Below, piece after piece: positions 26,396 through 35,256 of a stretch of 64,000 nucleotides of DNA; positions within the stretch are counted from its first letter, which is position 1, and the number at the start of each line of letters is the position of its first letter. The DNA comes from UBA6054 sp963975575. GTDB taxonomy: Bacteria > Planctomycetota > Phycisphaerae > Phycisphaerales > UBA1924. Where the stretch lies: the NCBI GenBank assembly GCA_963975575.1, contig CAXBHL010000002.1:124001-188000 (forward strand), written 5' to 3'. Both the position numbers and the translations under genes were made by a program. Under the pieces are notes generated by a model. That model was given only the letters and a program-made list of their open reading frames with translations. It was not told the origin of the DNA and searched no databases.

Positions 26396-26553
26396 GAGAA
26401 CAAACTGCGGAGAGCGGACACGAACCGCAGAGAACGCAGAGGATCGCTGAGACACGCAGAGAAAGGCCAAAGGAATCCTGGCATGAATCAACACCCCACC
26501 ACGCCCTCCCCCCTCTGCGCCACTCTGCGCCCTCAGCGTTCTCTGCGGTTCAG
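26396..26553. repeat. Empty inverted-repeat element E2
   Basis: The perfect 16-base arms GAACCGCAGAGAACGC (26422-26437) and its complement (26536-26551) lie within longer imperfect arms made of CGCAGAG-like units. The core of about 80 bases, with CCAAAGG and CATGAATCAA, has no coding frame. It sits between the Cof-type gene and rsmA. The unit type is the same as the outer arms of E1. Confidence 0.75.
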
Positions 26554-26578
26554 TTAACCCTCGAACCCGGCCAACCCC

Positions 26579-27457
26579 ATGCAGACCCTCACCCAGATCC
26601 GCGAACTCCTCGACCGCGCCGGCCACGGCCCGAAGAAGTCACTCGGCCAGAACTTCCTCACCGACCACAACCTCATCCGCAAACTCCTCGACGCCGCCGA
26701 CATCCAGCCCGGCGAAACGGTGCTTGAGATCGGCCCCGGCACCGGCACCCTGACCGAGGGCCTGCTCGAACGCGGCGCGAGCGTCATCGCCTGCGAACTC
26801 GACACCGGCCTTTGCCAGGTGCTCCGCGAGACGCTCGGCCAGTCCCACCCGGATCAGTTCACGCTCATCGAGGGCGACTGCCTGAACGGCAAGCGGGCCA
26901 TCAACGCCGAGATCGCGGCCCTGCTCGGCGAGCGCCGGGAGAAGAGTGGGGGGGCGGCAGGGTTCAAGCTCGTCGCCAACCTGCCCTACCACGCGGCCAC
27001 CCCGCTCATGCTGACGCTGATGACGCAGTATCCAGACTGCGTCGGCCAGTTCATCACCATCCAGACCGAGGTCGTCGAACGCCTCGCCGGCACCCCCGGC
27101 ACCAAGGCGTTCGGCTCGATCTCCGTGGTCGCCCAGCACCTCGGCCGCGTCGAGCGGATCGCCAAACTCCCACCCGAGTGCTTCTGGCCCCGCCCGGACG
27201 TGACGAGCGCGATGATGGCCTGGCGCCGCGACCCTGCGATCCCGCCCGACCCGGACGGGTGGGTGCGTCTGGCGGACATCACCCAAACCCTGTTCCAGTC
27301 TCGGCGCAAGCAGCTGGGCAAACCGGCCAAACAGATCGCCGGAACAGACATCGTCTGGCCCGAGGGCGTCGAACCCACGGATCGGATCGAGGACCTCTCG
27401 GTCCCCCGGATGGTGGCCCTGGCGGCCGCCATCGACCGTGCCCGGGATGCCACCTAG
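26579..27457 (+). CDS. rsmA: 16S rRNA dimethyladenosine transferase RsmA (KsgA)
   Basis: 292 residues. It dimethylates two adjacent adenines near the 3' end of 16S rRNA. KKSLGQNFLTD at the N-terminus, EIGPGTGTLTEGLL (SAM motif I), CELD, and the catalytic NLPYH motif are present, with a C-terminal domain ending PTDRIEDLSVPRMVALA. A run of charged residues (GERREKSGG) is inserted before the NLPY strand. No strong ribosome site is seen; the ATG at 26579 gives the standard N-terminus. Confidence 0.95.
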   Translation: MQTLTQIRELLDRAGHGPKKSLGQNFLTDHNLIRKLLDAADIQPGETVLEIGPGTGTLTEGLLERGASVIACELDTGLCQVLRETLGQSHPDQFTLIEGDCLNGKRAINAEIAALLGERREKSGGAAGFKLVANLPYHAATPLMLTLMTQYPDCVGQFITIQTEVVERLAGTPGTKAFGSISVVAQHLGRVERIAKLPPECFWPRPDVTSAMMAWRRDPAIPPDPDGWVRLADITQTLFQSRRKQLGKPAKQIAGTDIVWPEGVEPTDRIEDLSVPRMVALAAAIDRARDAT

Positions 27458-27537
27458 GCTTCCCACCGCGGCGCGATGAGGGATCGATCCGCGGACCGAA
27501 AGCCCTAAACCCGGGCCCCACAACGGAGTAGCGAGAC

Positions 27538-28713
27538 ATGGCGACCATGGCGACCACCGAACTGGCCATCAACGGCGGCACCCCCGTCTTCGAAAAACCC
27601 GTCCCCTTCATGGCCGTCGGCCTGACCAAGAAGGACATCGCCGCCGCCAACGAGGTGCTCGAATCCGGCATGCTCCGCGCCGCGTCCAAGTGCGCCGCCC
27701 TCGAGGAGGCCTACGCCAAAGCCTCCGACGCCAAGATCGGCCTGACCTGCGCCAACGGCACCTGCGCCCTCCAGCTCGCCTACGGCGCGCTCATCGAACC
27801 CGGCGACGAGGTCATCGTCCCCGCGTGGACCTACATCGCCACCGCCTCCATGCTCGTCGCCGCCGGCGCCAAGCTGGTCTTCTGCGACTCGCTCGAGGAC
27901 TCCTACCAGGCCGACCCGAAGGACATCGAGAAGAAGATCACCAAGAACACCAAGGCCATCGCCGTCACCCACCTCTACGGCATCCCCTGCGACATCGACG
28001 CCATCCAGGCGATCGCGAAGAAGCACAACCTCAAGGTCATCTACGACGCCGCCCAGGCCCACCTGGCCACCTACAAGGGCAAGGGCATCGGCGCCTTCGG
28101 CGACGCGGTGACCTACTCGTTCTACGCCACCAAGAACATGGGCACCGGCGAGGGCGGCATGGTCACCACCAACGACCCGGCCGTGGCCCGCCAGATGGGC
28201 CTGCTCCGCTCCCACGGCGAGACCGACAAGTACCTGCACGAGCAGGTCGGCTTCAACTACCGCATGAACGACATCACCGGCGCCATCGGCCTCTCCAAGC
28301 TCGACGAGCTGCCCGGGCAGACCGAGCGCCGTCGCGAAGTCGCCAAGGTCTACGACGCCCGCATCGACACCATCGACGGCATCGACCGCCCGAACATCAC
28401 CGCCGGCTCCGAGCCCGCCTGGCACCTCTACACCTGCCGCTTCAACCCCGAAGCCTTCACCTGCACCCGCGACGAGTTCATGGCCGCCCTGAACAAGGAG
28501 GGCGTGCCCACCGCCCTGCACTACCCCAAGAGCCTGACCCGGCAACCTGCGTTCAAGCACGTGGTCGAGCAGAACGGCGGCCACGAGCCCCCCGTCGCCC
28601 TCAAGCTCGCCCAGCGCATCTTCTGCATCCCCATCCACCAGAACCTGACCGACGACCAGGCCAACGCCGTCTGCGACGCGATCGAAAAAGTCGCCAACGC
28701 GTTCCGCAAGTGA
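27538..28713 (+). CDS. DegT/DnrJ/EryC1-family PLP aminotransferase
   Basis: 391 residues, fold type I. CANGTCALQLA, VIVPAWTYIATASM, IYDAAQAH and SFYATKNMGTGEGG carry the family pattern; the PLP lysine is Lys199 in ATKNM. Members transaminate keto sugars for surface polysaccharide or do related dehydrations (RffA/ArnB/PglE type). No other sugar-nucleotide genes are adjacent, so the substrate is open. ATG 27538 follows GGAGTAGCGAGAC, a fair ribosome site. Confidence 0.88.
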   Translation: MATMATTELAINGGTPVFEKPVPFMAVGLTKKDIAAANEVLESGMLRAASKCAALEEAYAKASDAKIGLTCANGTCALQLAYGALIEPGDEVIVPAWTYIATASMLVAAGAKLVFCDSLEDSYQADPKDIEKKITKNTKAIAVTHLYGIPCDIDAIQAIAKKHNLKVIYDAAQAHLATYKGKGIGAFGDAVTYSFYATKNMGTGEGGMVTTNDPAVARQMGLLRSHGETDKYLHEQVGFNYRMNDITGAIGLSKLDELPGQTERRREVAKVYDARIDTIDGIDRPNITAGSEPAWHLYTCRFNPEAFTCTRDEFMAALNKEGVPTALHYPKSLTRQPAFKHVVEQNGGHEPPVALKLAQRIFCIPIHQNLTDDQANAVCDAIEKVANAFRK

Positions 28714-28727
28714 TCTCCCCCAATCAA

Positions 28728-28760
28728 AGCCGAGGTGCGTAAGCACCCGGTCACGGCGAC
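28728..28760 (+). repeat. Palindromic repeat R1, copy D
   Basis: AGCCGAG, stem GGTGC, loop GTAA, stem GCACC, CGGTCACGGCGAC. It starts 15 bases after the aminotransferase stop and lacks the GTTGACC extension of copies A-C. Confidence 0.7.
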
Positions 28761-28790
28761 CCCCGACCCCCCGTTCCCCCAGCCCCCCCG

Positions 28791-28819
28791 CCGCGTGCCC
28801 CCGCACGCGGCATTTTTTT
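28791..28819 (+). terminator. Intrinsic terminator of the aminotransferase gene
   Basis: Perfect 8-bp stem CCGCGTGC / GCACGCGG (28791-28798 with 28803-28810), 4-base loop, then CA and seven T. Confidence 0.9.
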
Positions 28820-28921
28820 GACCCCAATGTCCGCCCCCGTGCGCCGTTTCACGGTCTTCCCGATCAACCCCCTTGGATTCCCCCCGTTCCCGCGTCATAC
28901 TGATCACCGGAGGGAATCACC

Positions 28922-29530
28922 ATGCACGCTATCCACGCCGCCGCCGTGCTGATGCTCGCAAGCGCGATCGCCCACGCGGGCATCCACATCGAGGTCGCCG
29001 CGTCGAGCGAGGGGCCGGACGGTCAGGACACCTTCGGCGCCGCCATCGGCCAGACCGACACGCTCAACGTGTGGATCTGGAGCGACGAGCCCGGGGTGCG
29101 CATCCGCGACATCCAGTTCGATCTCATCGGCACCGTCTTCAACTCCTCGGACCCCAACGGCTCGTGGTACGAGATCCAGACCCTCGGCACGCCCGACCCG
29201 GGAAACCGGTTCGACCTCTTCGCCCTCCCCGGCTCGCTCATCCCGGGCGGCGGGGCCATCACGGGCGTGGCCATGGCCGCCCTGCCGCTCTCCGGTTCGC
29301 AGGTCGAACTGCCCGTCGGCCCCGGCGAGGCCATGCTGATCTACGAGAACTTCTCTGGCCGCCCGCACGTGTTCGCCGGCGGCGTGCTCGCCACCAACAT
29401 CACCGTCCGAGACGAAAACTTCCAACCGCTCCCGGTCACCAGCCACGGCTGGTACCAGATCCCCGCGCCGGGCGTTCCCGTGATCGCGGCATCGTGCCTC
29501 GCGTTCGCCACCCGACGCCGTCGGGCCTGA
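28922..29530 (+). CDS. Secreted protein with PEP-CTERM-like sorting tail
   Basis: 202 residues. Signal peptide at 1-19 (ending AHA), then a beta-rich domain with GQTDTLNVWIWSDEPG resembling cohesin-like or fibronectin-like extracellular modules. The C-terminus reads IPAPG, a hydrophobic stretch (VIAASCLAFA) and TRRRRA, the arrangement of PEP-CTERM-like exosortase substrates. It should be exported and processed at the surface. GGAGGG lies 7 bases before the ATG. The stop lies one base from the end of the convergent manA-like gene. Confidence 0.75.
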   Translation: MHAIHAAAVLMLASAIAHAGIHIEVAASSEGPDGQDTFGAAIGQTDTLNVWIWSDEPGVRIRDIQFDLIGTVFNSSDPNGSWYEIQTLGTPDPGNRFDLFALPGSLIPGGGAITGVAMAALPLSGSQVELPVGPGEAMLIYENFSGRPHVFAGGVLATNITVRDENFQPLPVTSHGWYQIPAPGVPVIAASCLAFATRRRRA

Positions 29531-29531
29531 T

Positions 29532-30530
29532 TCAGACGAGCCCCGCCAGCACCATCTCCGTGTCCGGCCCGCACCGCAGCACCGCGTCCGACGCGCACGC
29601 CGCCGGGATCACGCAGGTCTGCCCGGCCGCGAGCGTCACCTCGGGCCACAGGTCCGACCGGCTCGCCACCGCCGCGCCCATCGTCCTGGTCACCATCACC
29701 ACGACCGGCCCTTGCCCGCCGACCGCCACGCCCTTGCAGTGCGCCCGCACCGTTTCCATCGTGTAGAAATCGGTCTGCGCCACCACCGACCGCTCCCCCG
29801 ACGCCACCATCGGCGCGGGTGGCTCGCCGAAGTCCGCGCACGCCAGGGCCTGCTCGATGTGCAACTCACGCTCGGGCCGGTCGTACTCCTTCGTCCAGTC
29901 GTACACCCGGTAGGTCGTGTCGCTGGGCGTCTGGACTTCGGCGACAAGCACGCCCGCGCCGAGCGCGTGCACCGTGCCGCTGGGCAGCGTGTGGCACGCC
30001 CCAACCACCGCGGGCACCGCCCGCATGATGCCCGGCACGGTCCCCTCCGCGATCGCCTGCGACAGGTCATCTTTTGTCACCCCGGGTTTGAAACCGATGA
30101 ACAACTCCGCCCCGGGCTCGGCCGCCACGACGTACCACGACTCCGTCTTGAGGTGCGCCCCCGCGTGTGCGCTTGCGTACGTCGGTGACGGGTGCACCTG
30201 CACCGACAGGTGCTCGCGTGCATCCAGATACTTGACCAGCAGCGGAAAACCGCCCGACGAGGTCGGTTTCGCGTCGCCCAGCAGGTCCGCCCCCCACAGG
30301 CCCATCGCGTCGTGCAGCGTCCGGCCCGCCAGCGGGCCGGAGGCGACCACCGACCGGGCCGCGTCCCCGCCGCCGCCCGAGGCGCTCGTGCTGCCAAGAT
30401 CGGCCACCTCCCACGATTCCCCGATCGCTTCGCCCGGCGGCAGGGCCTTGCCGAGTGCCTCCAGGCGTCTGCCGCCCCAGACCTTGGGTTTGAGGATGGG
30501 CGTCAGAACCAGCGGGCAGCGCGTGTGCAT
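29532..30530 (-). CDS. manA: Class I mannose-6-phosphate isomerase
   Basis: 332 residues with the ATG at 30530. It interconverts mannose-6-P and fructose-6-P, a zinc enzyme of the cupin fold. Metal-ligand regions visible: LSVQVHPSPTYA (Gln, His), KTESWYVV (Glu) and SGTVHALGAGVLVAEVQ (His). VWGGRRLE and GESWEVAD near the N-terminus are typical. An upstream in-frame ATG (30614) would add 28 residues without similarity, and TACAAC lies 5 nt before the chosen ATG. It is divergent to the next secreted protein. Confidence 0.9.
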   Translation of the reverse strand: MHTRCPLVLTPILKPKVWGGRRLEALGKALPPGEAIGESWEVADLGSTSASGGGGDAARSVVASGPLAGRTLHDAMGLWGADLLGDAKPTSSGGFPLLVKYLDAREHLSVQVHPSPTYASAHAGAHLKTESWYVVAAEPGAELFIGFKPGVTKDDLSQAIAEGTVPGIMRAVPAVVGACHTLPSGTVHALGAGVLVAEVQTPSDTTYRVYDWTKEYDRPERELHIEQALACADFGEPPAPMVASGERSVVAQTDFYTMETVRAHCKGVAVGGQGPVVVMVTRTMGAAVASRSDLWPEVTLAAGQTCVIPAACASDAVLRCGPDTEMVLAGLV

Positions 30531-30664
30531 GGGCAGTTGTAGGCCGGATCCACCGATAACACCAAATGATCTGCGTGCCGTGTCCCCCGCCCGGGTCGCT
30601 TCTCGCTCTGTCATCCGAACGGCGACGTGCCGACCGAACCAGAGAGACGAGGAGAGGACCCAAC

Positions 30665-31315
30665 ATGAACCGAAACAACATCCATCGTGCCACGCTCAGC
30701 ATGGCGATCGCCCTGACGACGGGCACCAACGCCCTCGCGTCCGGGATCGATATCCAGGCCGGCCAAACGGTCTCGCTCAGCGGCATCACCGCCGATATGG
30801 ACCCCCTCCTTCCCGGGACGGTTGTGGAGGACATGCTCCAGGAGTTCGTCATCGGCGACCCCGCCGGCAACGCGCTCGTGGGCACGCTGCAATCCCGCGT
30901 GTCCGTCCGCCACGACACGGGGCAGATCAACCTGTACTGGCGAATCCGCGATCTCTCAGGCCCCTCCGTACAGATTTCATCGATCGTCATCAGCGGGTTC
31001 GAGGGATGGTCGGTGGGCGTCGAATGGCGCATCGACGGCTCGGGCGACATCGGTCCCAGCGACGCGATCCGGACCGGCGACGATAACTCCATCGGGTACC
31101 TCTTCGCCGGCCCCGCGTTGATGTCACCCGACGAATCGAAGTTCTGCCTGGCCAGCACCCAGGCCTTCGAGTACGCGTTGACGGGGACCGCCCGCATCAA
31201 CCTGCTCAGCGGGGAGTCGATCACGCTGGCGACCTGGGCCCCCGCGGTTCCCGCGCCGGGCGCCATGGCGCTGCTGGGCGTAACGGTACTGGCCGCGGCC
31301 CGTCGCCGGCGATAA
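30665..31315 (+). CDS. Secreted protein with PEP-CTERM-like sorting tail
   Basis: 216 residues. Signal peptide 1-26 (ending ALAS), then a beta-rich domain of unknown type, and a C-terminal tail VPAPGAMALLGVTVLAAARRRR, the typical Phycisphaerae version of the PEP-CTERM anchor. The ATG at 30665 follows GAGGAGAGGACCC. It is related in architecture, not obviously in sequence, to the product of 28922-29530. Confidence 0.78.
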   Translation: MNRNNIHRATLSMAIALTTGTNALASGIDIQAGQTVSLSGITADMDPLLPGTVVEDMLQEFVIGDPAGNALVGTLQSRVSVRHDTGQINLYWRIRDLSGPSVQISSIVISGFEGWSVGVEWRIDGSGDIGPSDAIRTGDDNSIGYLFAGPALMSPDESKFCLASTQAFEYALTGTARINLLSGESITLATWAPAVPAPGAMALLGVTVLAAARRRR

Positions 31316-31339
31316 GCCGGGGTGCCCAATCCGATCGCG

Positions 31340-31368
31340 ACAAGGGCGGCCGATGCCGCCCTTGTTTT
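31340..31368 (+). terminator. Intrinsic terminator
   Basis: Perfect 11-bp stem ACAAGGGCGGC / GCCGCCCTTGT (31340-31350 with 31355-31365), loop CGAT, then TTT. It lies 24 bases after the PEP-CTERM-like gene. Confidence 0.85.
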
Positions 31369-31455
31369 CTGCGCCCGCCGCTGCGCCTTTGCGGGCCCGG
31401 CGCGGGATGTGGTAGGCTCCGCCTCCGGGCCGGGCGGCCCGACGGAGCCGGGCGC

Positions 31456-32757
31456 ATGGGCGGATCGACGACAACAAGGGCCGCACGATGCAGGAGCCTG
31501 CTCGCCTGCATCGGCCCGGGCATCCTGCTCGCCGGGGCGGCCATCGGCGTCTCGCACCTCGTCCAGGCCACCCGGGCAGGGGCCGAGTTCCGCTTCGGCA
31601 TGCTGGGCCTGCTCGTGCTGGCCTGCGTGACCAAGTACCCGTTCCTGGAGTTCGGCCCCCGCTACGCCGCCGCCACCGGGGAGGACCTGGTCGAGGGCTA
31701 CCGCCGGCTCGGACGCTGGGCGGTCTGGACCTGCGCCGTGGTCACGCTGGGATCGATGTTCATCATCATGGCCGCGGTCACCGCCGTGACCGCCGCGCTG
31801 GCCCGCTTCGTGGTCAACATGTACCTGCCCGTGCAGTGGCCCCCCTTCGCGTGGAGCGCGGGCGTCATCGGGCTGTGCTTGGCGGTGCTTTTGGTCGGGC
31901 GATACCGCGTGCTCGAACGCACCATGAAGGTCGTGATGGGCGTGCTGCTGCTGTCCACCGTGGCCGCGGTGATCGTGGCGGCCACCGGCAAGGGCCCGGG
32001 CGTGGTCTCCGAGCAACCGATCGAGATCCCCGCGTGGTGGGCGGTGGCCAACTTCGGCTTCGTCCTCGCGTTCATGGGCTGGATGCCGATCCCGATCGAC
32101 TCGGCCATCTGGAACTCGATCTGGGTCCGCGAGCACGGCCGCGCCTGCGGCCGCCCCATGACGCTTAAAGAAGCCCTCTTCGACTACCGCGTCGGCTACA
32201 TCACCGCCGGGGTGGTGGCCGTGCTGTTCCTGGCGCTGGGCGCGATGGTGATGTTCGGGCGGGGCGAGCAACTGGCCGCGGGCGGGGCGGGGTTCGCGCA
32301 GCAACTGATCACGGTCTACGGCGAAACGCTGGGCGGGTGGAGCGTGCCGCTGGTGGCGGTGGCGGCGCTGACGACCATGTTCAGCACCACGCTGGTGGTG
32401 CTCGACGCCTTCCCCCGGGCGATGCACCGGCTGGTGCAGGCCGTGCGGGAGGTGCCGCCCGACGAATCCCGCGGGCGCGGGGCGTACATCGGCTGGGTGC
32501 TCGCCCAGGCCGGCGTCGGCTGGGCGATCCTGTCGTTCTTCGGCGGCGGCCTGCGGGCGATGGTGGACCTGGCGACGACACTCAGCTTCCTGACCGCGCC
32601 GGTGCTCGCGTTCATCAACTACCGGGTCATCACCTGCGTGCACGTGCCGGAGGCCGCACGCCCGGGTCGCGGCATGCGGTCGTTGAGCGTGGTGTCCATC
32701 GTGTTCCTGACGGTGTTCAGCGCCGCGTATCTGGTCTGGCTGTTCATCCGGCAGTGA
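31456..32757 (+). CDS. Nramp-related transporter
   Basis: 433 residues, about 11 transmembrane helices. The start of the hydrophobic region, CIGPGILLAGAAIGVSHLVQ, aligns with helix 1 of Nramp (divalent metal/H+ symporters), but the metal-binding DPGN signature of helix 1 is replaced by IGVSH; helix 6 has MGWMPIPIDSA instead of MPHN. It therefore probably does not move Mn2+/Fe2+ in the canonical way; Nramp-related proteins with altered sites are known. Inner membrane. A TAGGCT at 31413-31418 may be its -10 element. Confidence 0.75.
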   Translation: MGGSTTTRAARCRSLLACIGPGILLAGAAIGVSHLVQATRAGAEFRFGMLGLLVLACVTKYPFLEFGPRYAAATGEDLVEGYRRLGRWAVWTCAVVTLGSMFIIMAAVTAVTAALARFVVNMYLPVQWPPFAWSAGVIGLCLAVLLVGRYRVLERTMKVVMGVLLLSTVAAVIVAATGKGPGVVSEQPIEIPAWWAVANFGFVLAFMGWMPIPIDSAIWNSIWVREHGRACGRPMTLKEALFDYRVGYITAGVVAVLFLALGAMVMFGRGEQLAAGGAGFAQQLITVYGETLGGWSVPLVAVAALTTMFSTTLVVLDAFPRAMHRLVQAVREVPPDESRGRGAYIGWVLAQAGVGWAILSFFGGGLRAMVDLATTLSFLTAPVLAFINYRVITCVHVPEAARPGRGMRSLSVVSIVFLTVFSAAYLVWLFIRQ

Positions 32758-32773
32758 TCGTGGATCGCGCAAG

Positions 32774-32797
32774 AAAAAGGCCGAGCAATGCCCGGCC
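32774..32797 (-). terminator. Intrinsic terminator of accC
   Basis: Read on the minus strand: 8-bp stem GGCCGGGC / GCTCGGCC (one G-U pair), loop ATT, followed by TTTTTC. It starts 13 bases beyond the accC stop. Confidence 0.75.
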
Positions 32798-32810
32798 CTG
32801 AAACTCTTGA

Positions 32811-34154
<1,344 letters not shown>

Positions 34155-34165
34155 GGGGGGATTCC

Positions 34166-34632
34166 GGAAGAGACGGAGAGACGGAGAGACGAAGAGACGA
34201 AGAGACGAAGAGACGGAGAGACGGAGAGGTTTAGGATGGGCGGGTTTCGAGGCTCCGAATCAGGCCTTGGAGGACTCGGTCGCACTCCTCAAGGAGTTCG
34301 GAAGGGATTCCTTCTGGACGGAGGTACTGCAGATCAGCGGCGACGAGAAACTGGGTCTGGAGCTCAAAGAGCGAGCCCCGGGCAGTGCGCAGGAAGCGAA
34401 GCAGGTCGTTCGTGGACTCCCGCCCGAACCCTTCCGCGATGTTGGACGGGATCGAAACAGCGCACCGACGCATCTGGGAGGTCAGGCCGAACCGCTCGGC
34501 GTCGGGGAGGGATCCGGTGGCGGAGTACGTCTCTTTCACGAGCGTCATCGCCCGTTGCCAAGCGATCAGATCCTGAAAACGCCTGACTCCGCCCACTTCG
34601 TCTCTCCGTCTCTTCGTCTCTGCGTCTCTTCC
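34166..34632 (-). mobile_element. IVS-like cassette: inverted repeats flanking an S23 gene, between accB and accC
   Basis: Left arm 34166-34229 and right arm 34597-34632 consist of 8-bp units (A/G)AGAGACG in opposite orientation. The outer ends GGAAGAGACG and CGTCTCTTCC are perfect complements. The arms enclose a single gene of the four-helix-bundle family. The right arm abuts the accB stop codon and the left arm ends 12 bases before the accC start. In the accB-accC transcript the arms would pair and loop out the gene. No transposase is present; movement would need functions in trans. The element class is inferred from the family's known occurrence in 23S rRNA intervening sequences. Confidence 0.7.
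34231..34596 (-). CDS. Four-helix-bundle protein, 23S rRNA intervening-sequence (S23) family
   Basis: 121 residues from GTG. It matches the family pattern RFQDLIAWQRAM, then ERFGLTSQMRRCAVSIPSNIAEGFGRES and a third and fourth helix with ARGSLFELQTQF. Family members form small four-helix bundles and were first described as ORFs inside intervening sequences of bacterial 23S rRNA; their biochemical role is not established. Here the gene fills an inverted-repeat cassette between accB and accC and is read in the same direction. The stop TAA directly follows the left arm. Confidence 0.85.
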   Translation of the reverse strand: MGGVRRFQDLIAWQRAMTLVKETYSATGSLPDAERFGLTSQMRRCAVSIPSNIAEGFGRESTNDLLRFLRTARGSLFELQTQFLVAADLQYLRPEGIPSELLEECDRVLQGLIRSLETRPS

Positions 34633-35109
34633 TCAGTTCGGCCGCACCAGGAACAACTTCTGCCCGAACTCCACGGAGTCCCCGTCCTTGACGAGGATCT
34701 TCTCGATGGTGCCGCTGGTCTCGGCCTTGATCTCGTTGAACACCTTCATGGCCTCCACCAGGCACACCACGGTGTCCGGGCCGATGCCCGCGCCGATCTT
34801 GACGAACGAGTCGGAATCGGGATTGGCGCGGCTGTAGAAGGTGCCGACCATCGGCGACTCGATCGCCACCAGCGAGGCGTCCTCGCCGGTGTCCGCCGAG
34901 CCGTTGTCCGAGGCGTCGTCGCCCGCGGGGCGCGCGGCCGGGGCCGCGGGCATCGCCATCTGGCCCATGTTCGGGGCGGTGATGTACGCCGGGCCCTGGT
35001 GCCCGCGCTTGATCGTCACCGTCTCCTGCTCGTCGCGGAGGTCGAGTTCCGAAAGCTCGTTCTCGACCATGAGGCGGACCAGTTCTTTGAGTTTTCTGAT
35101 ATCGATCAT
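34633..35109 (-). CDS. accB: Biotin carboxyl carrier protein of acetyl-CoA carboxylase
   Basis: 158 residues from the ATG at 35109. An N-terminal helical region (MIDIRKLKELVRLMVENELSE) is followed by an Ala/Pro linker and a biotinyl domain starting ESPMVGTFYS. The biotin is attached to Lys122 in VEAMKV. The open frame continues upstream but the family N-terminus fits this ATG. Normally translated together with accC; here an S23 cassette intervenes directly after the stop codon. Confidence 0.95.
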   Translation of the reverse strand: MIDIRKLKELVRLMVENELSELDLRDEQETVTIKRGHQGPAYITAPNMGQMAMPAAPAARPAGDDASDNGSADTGEDASLVAIESPMVGTFYSRANPDSDSFVKIGAGIGPDTVVCLVEAMKVFNEIKAETSGTIEKILVKDGDSVEFGQKLFLVRPN

Positions 35110-35244
35110 GTTGGTGTCCGGAGCGTCCCCGTTGCCTCCGCGCCCCGGGAATCGGGGGCGGGGTCCCGCGGGCATGGGCCGCGGGCCTTGGGGTCATCTT
35201 ATCCCGGAGATCCGGCCGGTGCGGTGAGCCCGTCGCCGCACGAT

Positions 35245-35250
35245 TAGACT
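35245..35250 (+). promoter_or_regulatory. -10-like hexamer TAGACT, leaderless-type
   Basis: TAGACT ends 6 nt before the GTG at 35257. There is no ribosome site in the gap. It would start the long cluster that runs to 46048. Confidence 0.45.
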
Positions 35251-35256
35251 CGCCGC

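Noticed and set aside
34166..34229. CRISPR-like array of GAGACG units
   Set aside because: The units are contiguous 8-mers without spacers; they form one arm of an inverted repeat.
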